Shown here: positions 56,285 to 64,000 of the stretch, piece after piece
Layout: every line of letters begins with the position of its first letter
Position numbering within the stretch: the first letter of the stretch is position 1
Assembly: GCA_023014335.1 (NCBI GenBank)
Contig: JAECYW010000003.1
Span: forward strand, 2,232,001-2,296,000
DNA: 64,000 bases
DNA from: Galerina marginata
Taxonomy: Eukaryota; Basidiomycota; Agaricomycetes; Agaricales; Galerinaceae
Direction: 5' to 3'
Position numbers and translations under genes: made by a program
Notes under the pieces: generated by a model
What the model saw: only the letters and a program-made list of their open reading frames with translations
What the model was told of the DNA's origin: nothing
Databases searched by the model: none

Positions 56285-58654
56285 ATGCCTAAAAGAAAAG
56301 TCAAGGAATCCGCCTCCTCTTCAGAGGAGAATGAAAAAAGTCACAGGTAGATATCTAGTTATCAGTCTTTCTTTGATTTATGCTGAGAGTTATGGCTATT
56401 ATTATAGTTCTAGTGAAAATGAGACGTCAGACAATGCTTTTTTGTGTGTTCTGATCCTTGTATTTTATTTTGTTTAAAACTAAACTTTTTTGCAGGTCTG
56501 ATCAATCTCCACCTCCGTATTTTTGCTTTTTTATTTTTTTGATATTTTAAGGTTGACCTGGTTTTAGGTTTACTCCCAGAAGGTCTAAAAGAGTAGCGGA
56601 TCCACAAGCAGCTTTGGGAAGCCTGTGAGTAACTGGTTTAAACTTTTTGATTACTTTATTAATTATTCTGCCAATCAGCTCCAAGTCAAAGAAGAAAAAT
56701 ACTACAGTTGCAGCATTTACCCCAAGGTATTTTGATATCTAATTTTTGTAGACTTCATATTAAACATATTTTTAGTCCAGAACAGAAGTCACCCAAAAAA
56801 CCTCGTCATATATCAAAGCCAAAGCCTTCCACCACTCCAACTAAAAATTCCAAGCTCAGATCGCCAATTGTTTTAATCCAGACCAAGAAAAAGATTACAA
56901 AAGCCATTAAAGAAGAGACTGCATCCGAGTCTGACAGTGGTAGTGAAAAGGAGATAGATAGTGAAGACAAAGAAGACGAAGAGGAAGATGAAGACCAGAC
57001 CGAAGATGATGAAGAGGAAGAAGAAGAGGAGGAGGAAGATGAAAAGGATGATTCTGATGCCAATTTCATAGATGATGAGGCGTATGTTCTTTTTGCTTTT
57101 TTCTTGAAATTAAACTAATTTTTTCTTATTGGTTTACTTTTTTTAGTGAGGAGAATACCAGCTCAGAGGAGAATGAACCTCCTTTGACCAAGTCCAAAGG
57201 AAAGACCAAAGCCAGGTATGTATGATATACTTTGCTAAGAATAATATTTAATACTGCCTTTTAATAGTAATCCTCAACGTCAGAAAATTGTTAATGCGGC
57301 CATGTATACTCTCTAATTTTCTTTCTACGTGTTCATTTTGTTGATTCTTTTCTGGCTTATAGAAAAACGGCGAAGAAGTCACAGGCAAAGGAAGAAAAGA
57401 CCTTTGATAAGAGAAAAGATCTTTTGAAGGATACAGGAGTTTATCTGGAGGATTTGATCACTAAAGATCCTCTTGAAACGTACGCATTTCTTTTGATTAA
57501 TCAATTTTATGGTCTGATATAATATTTATACAGCCGTCCTCTGTTAAAAAAATGCCAGATTTATGACAAAGACCTGGTTGACAACTTTCTTGCTAAAACA
57601 TACAAGGATCTGCCTAAATTGCCTAGGTATCTACTTATTTATTGTCTATGGTTGTTTTACTAATAATATTTCAGTGGATACACCAATAATCGATATCTTC
57701 CTGCAGGTGAAGCACAGGAGCCTATGATGTATGTTTCAGAACTACTGCCAGATTTGACAAAGATTAGCAAGAAGTAAGGTTTCCTATTATTTTTTGATAT
57801 TCAGCATTAATTTCTCTTTACAACAATAGGTACTTGCTGGACTTGTTTACCTTCATTTCTGATAAAGGCACAAGCACAGTTAATTTGTCAAGAATTGAGC
57901 CTTGTGATCTTATCGCCAAAAAACCTGACACTGGATCCATTTACCCTTTGGTTACCTTGCGAAACCAAAAAACTCCAGCTCTTTGTCTCAGTGTCATATG
58001 TGTTGATGAAGACTACACTCGGCATGCCAAGGATATCAACGGTTCACCATACAAGATTTTAACAGGCGTCATTCAAACTATGGAGTATGAAAGATTGGTC
58101 GCAACTCTCTGTATGGTTTACAAGGTACCTGGTATCAAAACCATGATGTCCAACAATCGCTGGTCTTTTTCATCACGCCCTGGAAGCTCCAATAATAGAG
58201 CTCAAAGTATGTTTAATTGCCTTTAATCCTTTCTTCATCTCAATAATCTTGTTAATAGATTCGTATGGCCGCGCTGGTCCTTCTCGCTCTGTGGGCACCA
58301 AGAAGTTGAGTCCTGCCAATGCACAGCAGGCGCAATTCAAAAATTCAAAGTGGAAGCTTGGGTATACCTTTGATGAAAACAGTGAGTTCTGCATTAATAT
58401 TTTGTTCCTTAAAGCTATCTACTCATTTATAATCAGTTCCAATCCTAGATGGCCGATCTACTCAAATTGATCTTCCAAAAGGGTTACGCAAGGTCGCCGA
58501 AACTCTTCCTGCATTTCCTGGGGATATTCCAACTGGGTCTTTGACTCTTGTTGGTTATACTACTCTGGGGTATAACTCGCAAAAGTCTCCAGATGAGCTT
58601 ACAATTGGAACCAATATCTGTTGGGCTGTGGTTTTGGCAACTCCTCAGGCGTAA
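56285..58654 (+). CDS. Cassette B gene 3: acidic lysine-rich protein
   Basis: Plus strand, ATG at 56,285 (MPKRKVKESASSSEENEKSH), stop at 58,652-58,654; about 14 short exons with GT..AG introns. Order: basic N-terminus with Ser-rich patches, TPRRSKRVADPQAALGSL, SKSKKKNTTVAAFTPR, a Lys-rich segment (TKKKITKAIKEET) followed by roughly 60 residues almost all Glu/Asp/Ser, then KTAKKSQAKEEKTFDKRKD. After that comes a folded C-terminal half (KISKKYLLDLFTFISDKG, CVDEDYTRHAKDINGSPYK, SNNRWSFSSRPGSSNNRAQ, NICWAVVLATPQA). No known domain recognised. The two-part layout (charged tail plus conserved globular end) resembles chromatin-associated proteins, which is inference. It is transcribed towards gene 2. 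Confidence 0.8.
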
Positions 58655-59056
58655 GTGAAATATGTTCTCTTATATTTTAAAAAATATATTAATTAATAGG
58701 ATTTACCAGGTAGAAAGATCTATGACTTCCCTCGATCCATGTGGCATGATGATTCCTTGTTTTATATGTTGGGACAAAGGTTATCAGAGCTTCCTTGAGT
58801 CTTTTTGTCATATGGATGTCTTTATTGTTATTCAACTAACAATATTCAAGACCCTGCTGCTTGTCATACACTCGTTCTTGTTGCATACTCGTCGCATACT
58901 CACTCGTCGCATACTTGTCACATACTCGCTTTTGTACTTGTCCGCTATTCTTTTCTTATCTCTACATTGCACAATTATTTGTATATATCTCACTCAAGTG
59001 CACTTTAAATCACCAACATGTAACATAGTATTGTTAAATACACATTTGGTACTCTG

Positions 59057-60140
59057 TTAAATTGGTCCTAGTTTGCGGCGCTCCTTCTGTCTTGCTCTTT
59101 TGTTCTTGTTGGCTTTGCTTTGCTCTTCTACGTTAATCTGGCTTATACTGTTCTTTGATACTTCCTCTTCTTCCTCTGGTATTTCTCTACAGTCTTCACA
59201 TAAGCATTTAGATCCATCCTCCTTAAAGTAGTCAACCCCATAGCACAGGAGAATTTCTTCATTTGCTTTGATATCTTTGGTTGCAATGATTGTAAATGCA
59301 TAAGTGTCTCGCACGGCAACAAACTGTTCAAATAATAGCATTGATATCAAGTTTTAGTAAACAAAAATTGAAACTCACCTCAACGTTATATGAGAAACAG
59401 CGATGATTGATAAATCTTATAGGGCCAATCAAGAGCTTTTCATCAAATGAAGAATTCTTGTCCTTGTTGCGGTTATCAGGATGAGGGGTGATTGTAGAAA
59501 GATCAGTGTAATTTTTTGTGCGATCTTCTGGCATTAATCCAAGGAGTTCTAGGATGTATTCTCCTTTTATAATGTCCTTGGTGGCATAAATTGCAAAGCC
59601 TTTCTGATTAGCATGGCCAAGAGGTTTGACCTTGAGATGTACAATGGCTTCTGGGTTGATAACCAAGGTGTAGGCTGCAATACACCTGTTAAGCTTTATT
59701 AATAGTGTATAGAGAATGAAATATCTTAAAACATACCAAGATAGGGTCGCCAAACTCTCACTTTTTTTATTTTCCCAAAGAAATAAAGGATAAAGAGAAA
59801 GAATACTTTTTGCCAGCTTTTCTGCTGTTGACACATATGCTGGTGGATCTTGGATATTGAGTTGGTGTTTGATCTTCTCAAACATAGACCAAATGATAGC
59901 ATGGGCAAAAGATTTCATATTCATCTCCAAAGAGATAGTTTGGATATTGTGGATTCTGCTTTCAGATTTTTCCTTTTGTTGAGCAAAGAGAGCATTGACA
60001 ATAAGAGGGTCAATGTGTAGTATAGCCTTGGAGGAAAGAATAGCAAGAGACAAATGATTTGCAAGAGAGGATTTGTTGGAATTGCCTTGATTCCAGGCCA
60101 TAGCGCGATGAGAGGTAGAAGCAACAGCAGAGTCAGCCAT
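59057..60140 (-). CDS. Cassette B gene 2: SET-domain protein (putative lysine methyltransferase)
   Basis: Minus strand; exons 60140-59737, 59685-59380 and 59323-59057, about 320 residues. The N-terminal half is unique. The SET domain begins near HLKVKPLGHANQKGFAIYA and GEYILELLGLMPEDR, and includes RFINHRCFSYNVE (canonical NHSCxPN, here NHRC). It ends EEILLCYGVDYF followed by CLCEDC, a post-SET-like Cys group. An acidic then Lys/Arg-rich tail (KANKNKRARQKERRKLGP) closes the protein. Intron 1 is 51 nt, stop-free and a multiple of three, so retention would add 17 residues in frame. By family it should transfer methyl from SAM to a lysine, perhaps histone; the Ser-to-Arg change in the motif leaves activity open. 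Convergent with gene 3; 421 bp from gene 1. Confidence 0.87.
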
Positions 60141-60431
60141 TGAGTTGAAAGAAATTGGAGTTTTTTATTATATCCGGGAATCTTATATACACATACTCTC
60201 ATAGCTTTATGGCTATGCAACTGTAGTTTCATAGCTCTGTGGCTATATCATATTACTTGCATAGCTTTGTGGCTTGGCGACCATGATCTCTTAGTAAACA
60301 ATGTGGCAATGCAAAAGGACTTACATAGCTCCAATGGCTATGCAGCGGTGCAATTCACACAAAAAAAACCCAAGTTTACCTTTAAAGTCCTCTTTTAAGA
60401 CTTCAAACTTTTTTGGCAGTGGCGGCATTCC

Positions 60432-60475
60432 GGGCCGGAGCACAGTCGCGACTGTGCTCCGGATCCCCGGGCCGG
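60432..60475. repeat. GC-rich palindrome between cassette B genes 1 and 2
   Basis: GCCGGAGCACAGTCGCGACTG.. with its complement, centre TCGCGA, then GGATCCCCGGGCCGG. Same family as at 11,971. The remaining 60,141-60,562 has short AT(A/G)GCT(T/C)TGTGGCTATG units related to the minisatellite before the other SET gene. Confidence 0.8.
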
Positions 60476-60562
60476 TATTCGGCCGCTTCATAAAATTGGA
60501 TCTTAGCTTTCAAAAACACACTTACGGAATATGTTAGATTACCAAGTATTAGTTTACCTAGT

Positions 60563-63500
60563 CTACTGACTCCAGTAGTTATAAATCTGTTGGTGACAAA
60601 CCCGAACTCTCTGATATTTTTGTGCCGCTATATTGTTTTTCTTGGTTTCAGTTCGGTGGTCGCCATTGGAGACTCTTGGTGGCCTATCACCTCCACCATC
60701 ACCACCTTGATCTCTTTGTCTAAGCTTCTGTTGACCACTATCTTGATGTCTTTTAATCGTAATATCTTCTGGCCTTAAAGGCAGTGTAGAAGGTAGCATA
60801 GTTCCATGCATACTGGATCCACGGAATGACCTAAAAAACAAATATTAGTCAAAAGATCTAATCAGCTTAAAAATAAATACCATAAAGAGTTTGTCCTAGC
60901 CACCACATATTTCCGATAGTCACCATAAATAAAAGAGTATTCCTTGAGGTCTTTGCGAGCTTGAAGCTGATATTGAGAGCAAATTCCAGGAACACTATCA
61001 TTGTCCTTATGGAGGGGTGCAGTATAGTTGTTGCAGTGATATGTGGTGGCCCCTGAAGTGCCTAGTCTGTCACCTTCATTGCTTGCCTTATCAAGAGCTT
61101 TGAAATGATCAAAAGAAAATATTCGAGCGGCTTCAGAAAGTATCATAGATGTCTAAAAGAAAGAATACATGGTCAGAGCTGGATACTTAGAGTTAAAATC
61201 AAAGAAAAACCTCGGCATCGTTGAATAGGATTTCAATTCCCTCTAGATCCAAGGCTTCCATTCCAGGATACATGACATATGCATCTCCAGGAAGGCCTCC
61301 CATAGCTATACGAGAACCTCTAGGAACCATAGTTCCTTGAGAATAAAACTCAAACTGTGATCCGCGTTTGAGGCTTTTAAGATTGAGCTTTTGGAGACCT
61401 TCATGGTGTTTCAAGAGAGTCTCAAAGATTTTATCTGGAAAGGGATTATAAACCCAAAAATCCAACTATAATCAAATAAGAAAAATAGCTGTTGATTGGA
61501 AAATACACTATACCAATTTTGAAGGATTTTTCTGGTCATAGAATTTGAAGACCTGAAATCCACATCTTTCAATGACTTCTTCATCATACATGACCTCTTC
61601 TAGTTGTAATCGGTCATCAGAAGGATGCAGAATAGTAGGCTTCTGGCCATCTTTAAGATTATTGCCCTAAAAGATTAATTAGTAAGTTCCAAAATAATAA
61701 ATAAGAAAACTTGGTATACAGGAATTGCTTTTATCTGGTCTTTTTCCTCTGCAAAAGAAACACCATGTCCAATAAGAGACTTGTCCAGATCATTATCAGA
61801 GGAGACATATATCTCTCTTCGGCATTTTTTGTCAGCTTCTAAAGTTTTACAATTCGGACAAGGAGCTTTGAGAGTCTTAATTAAAAATATTATCAGCCTT
61901 GTATTCGATATGTATATGTTAAAAACTTACAGGTCGGTTTTTAAGTATTTTGTTGCCTAAGCCTTTTTTAGCCTCCCGAAAGGCTGTACTTCTGGTGAAT
62001 ATAGTTTCTAGAGCAGGATTGTTATAAGCTTTGAGAGCTCCACTTTTGATCTGTCCTTTGAGTTCTCGCATAAGATCTGTATATAAAGTATCCATCGCGT
62101 TTTCATCTGTCAAAAGATCAAGCTGAATAAATAGTAAGTATATATAAAAATTGAAATAAGTATTGACTGACATTAAATATTCGATTGATCCTCATTTCTG
62201 CAGGATTTGCTTCATTTAAAGCAAAAGCTAGCCACTGTTTGTAGGCTATCACAAAATTATCCAGATTCAAGAGAAAATAAACAGAGGATGGATAACTTTG
62301 TCGAGGAATGATGTCCGGATTTTCTTTAAAAAAGCGCAACAGCTCTTTTCCAGTTAATTTTTTATTTCCCTTTCGCTAGACATCATTAGATGTTATATTT
62401 TATATCAAGAAAAAAAAAGAACAGACTGAAAATACGGGAATTTCATCCTGAGGCATCCATGCCAAAACCTCCTCTTTAGGAATCCAGGAATATACAACCA
62501 AACTTAAGGATTCGATAATCTTGTTTCTTCTTAAAAGTGATATGGAAAAAGGAGCTTTGCAGTGAAGAAGCATATAACGGCTGCTCCAAAGTTCAACACT
62601 TTTGGGTAGTTCCGAGTCCTAGAAACACCAATTAATTAGATTCTAAATTTAGAAAGATACTTTACCTTAACCGCTTTTCGCCAAGCTGCTTGTTTGTAGA
62701 TGCCGCGCCTTACACTTCTCATCTCTCTTAAAACACTGAGCACATTCTGATAATGTTGTTCATTGGTTTCTTGCGATAGAGTGGTGTCCTATAGTTGGAT
62801 AGTGTAAATAACTTATATTTATTTTTAAAATTATAAAAGTACCTTTCTAAGGGCGTAAGCTTCATCTAGAAAGGTCTTCCAGCTTAAACATTTCTTTTCC
62901 CAAAAGCTTGGATTTTCCTGCAAAATTCCATTCCAAACATCGTGGTTTCGGGAAAGGATAGCCATATTGTTGAAGGCCTCAAAAGTAGTAGAAGATAAGG
63001 ATGGCTGGGGAAAGGTAGTCTTTTCAGATTGATTTGCAATTGGTTGGGGTTGTTTTTGACGTTTTCGAGGGGGTGATTGAGGATCAAAGGAAACAGATCC
63101 TGAATCAAGATCTTCTTCATAGTCAGAATCTTTGTCACTACCATCTCCAGAGACCAGGTTAAATTCAGCTGAATCCTTTTGGGATAGGAAATCATGCTCT
63201 GTGATATCTTCAAGGTAATTCAGTTGATGATGTTGTGGTTGGTTACTTCCAAACTAGCAGAATTTGAGGATAAGATTTTTGGCTGACAAGAGGATCTGAT
63301 CCCATACCTGCTTCTTATCCATAATATGTTGGAGTTGCTCCAGATATTCTATGGCTCTCTCTGGATCATACCTCTGCAAAAACTGGTTTCCAAGAAAGAA
63401 CTGCAAGAGTTCAGACACTGAAAGGTTGTCTACATCCATAGAAATGCTTCTCCTCAGCCAGGTTTTGATAGGTCCAATCTTTGATAATATAGAGTCCTTC

Positions 63501-63698
63501 CTCCAATCTAGAGTCCAGCAAGGTACTTACAAATTTAGGTTGATCACCAATATCTGACAACATTTTCATCTCCCAAGACACACTTGTAAATTTATCAACA
63601 GGTTTCTTTTCTAGCTCCACAAAGGAGGCTGCCAATAGGTTACCAAGCTCCTGAGAGAGGGGGGAGATAGGCAGAAGAACAGGGGTCTCACTAGCCAT
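60563..63698 (-). CDS. Cassette B gene 1: large protein with C-terminal Tet/JBP-like 2OG-Fe(II) oxygenase domain
   Basis: Minus strand, ATG at 63,698 (MASETPVLLPIS), stop at 60,563; about 12 exons, roughly 820 residues, no lesions seen. Order: N-terminal helical region (GNQFLQRYDPERAIEYLEQL), an acidic segment then basic PPRKRQKQPQ (possible nuclear signal), a middle region (SVELWSSRYMLLHCKAPFS, KQWLAFALNEANPAEMR), CPNCKTLEADKKC (possible zinc site) and FWVYNPFPDKIFE. The C-terminal part has GATTYHCNNYTAPLHKDND (HxD) at about 61,000-61,050 and W-S-F..MHGTMLPS (distal His) at about 60,800. These motifs and their spacing fit Tet/JBP-like dioxygenases expanded in basidiomycetes, which oxidise 5-methylcytosine or thymine; activity here is inference. 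A charged, Gly-rich tail follows. Confidence 0.75.
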
Positions 63699-64000
63699 GA
63701 TGATGAAGATGAAGGTTAAAGCTAAGGTGCTTAAGTCAAAGTCAAAGGCGACTCATCACCAGTGACTCGTCACCGAATCAGAGTCTATGAATAGAAATAT
63801 TAGGCTTACCGGTTCTGAACTCCTAAAACAATCCTTACAGTCAACTCATGTTACTATACATTAGTCTAGAGTACTTCTAGCAACTATCTTAAGTAAATAT
63901 GCACCAACAGAAATTATCTACTAGGGCCACAGTGGCGAGGGAAGGGAAGACTTCAACATTGATCATCAAAGTCAACCTTTACAACCTCTACAACGCAGGC
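63699..64000. other. Upstream of cassette B gene 1; no gene seen
   Basis: Contains CACCAGTGACTCGTCACC, a short imperfect inverted repeat. Little similarity to the region before copy A gene 1 beyond AACCTTCATCATG, so cassette homology ends close to the gene start. Confidence 0.5.

Overview
The window looks like repeat-rich nuclear DNA of a filamentous fungus, most likely a basidiomycete of the Agaricomycetes. The evidence is short spliceosomal introns (about 45-60 nt), a Tad1-type LINE, a Tet/JBP-like 2OG-Fe(II) oxygenase gene, a SET gene and a protein with the FRxGDIVEAQ motif that I associate with large agaricomycete families. The species is not identifiable from the sequence alone. I see no bacterial operons, no CRISPR array and no rRNA gene.

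Layout. 1-10,715: a Tad1-like LINE (5' end outside the window) whose two ORFs are each split by a repeat-bearing insertion. 10,716-13,110: small repeats, a TIR element and GC palindromes. 13,438-14,881: a multi-exon gene of unknown function with one in-frame stop. 15,232-26,760: GC-rich low-complexity blocks holding a 0.9-kb TIR element, an 834-bp insertion and a 4.4-kb element with ~1.4-kb inverted arms. 26,960-46,689: cassette A, five genes. 46,690-51,850: insertions, LINE fragments and palindromes. 52,071-63,698: cassette B, the same five genes in mirror orientation.

The cassette. In both copies the order and relative orientation are (1) large protein with a C-terminal Tet/JBP-like 2OG oxygenase domain, (2) SET-domain protein, (3) acidic lysine-rich protein on the opposite strand, (4) FRxGDIVEAQ protein sharing a divergent promoter with gene 3, (5) F-box-like protein. 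Copy B reads as intact. In copy A gene 1 has lost a splice donor and carries a nonsense codon and a frameshift; genes 2, 3 and 4 each carry insertions; and the gene 4 tail together with gene 5 has been inverted. A DNA-oxygenase-like and a lysine-methyltransferase-like gene kept together suggests a chromatin-related function; that is inference.

The mobile elements. The most striking pattern is a superfamily of non-coding insertions. All begin with CTTGG after a host A, carry a box containing GCCATTGC..GCATGGC near the 5' end, and end in a hairpin followed by TAA. The 5' subterminal sequence is complementary to the 3' hairpin stem. They make no target-site duplication: removing them restores reading frames or matches an empty site inside this window. 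Many carry tandem ~890-bp units, each ending in the same hairpin. This architecture resembles non-autonomous Helentron-type (HUH/rolling-circle) elements, but no Rep/helicase is present to prove it. Two inverted 1,274-bp copies explain the 3-kb inversion in cassette A.
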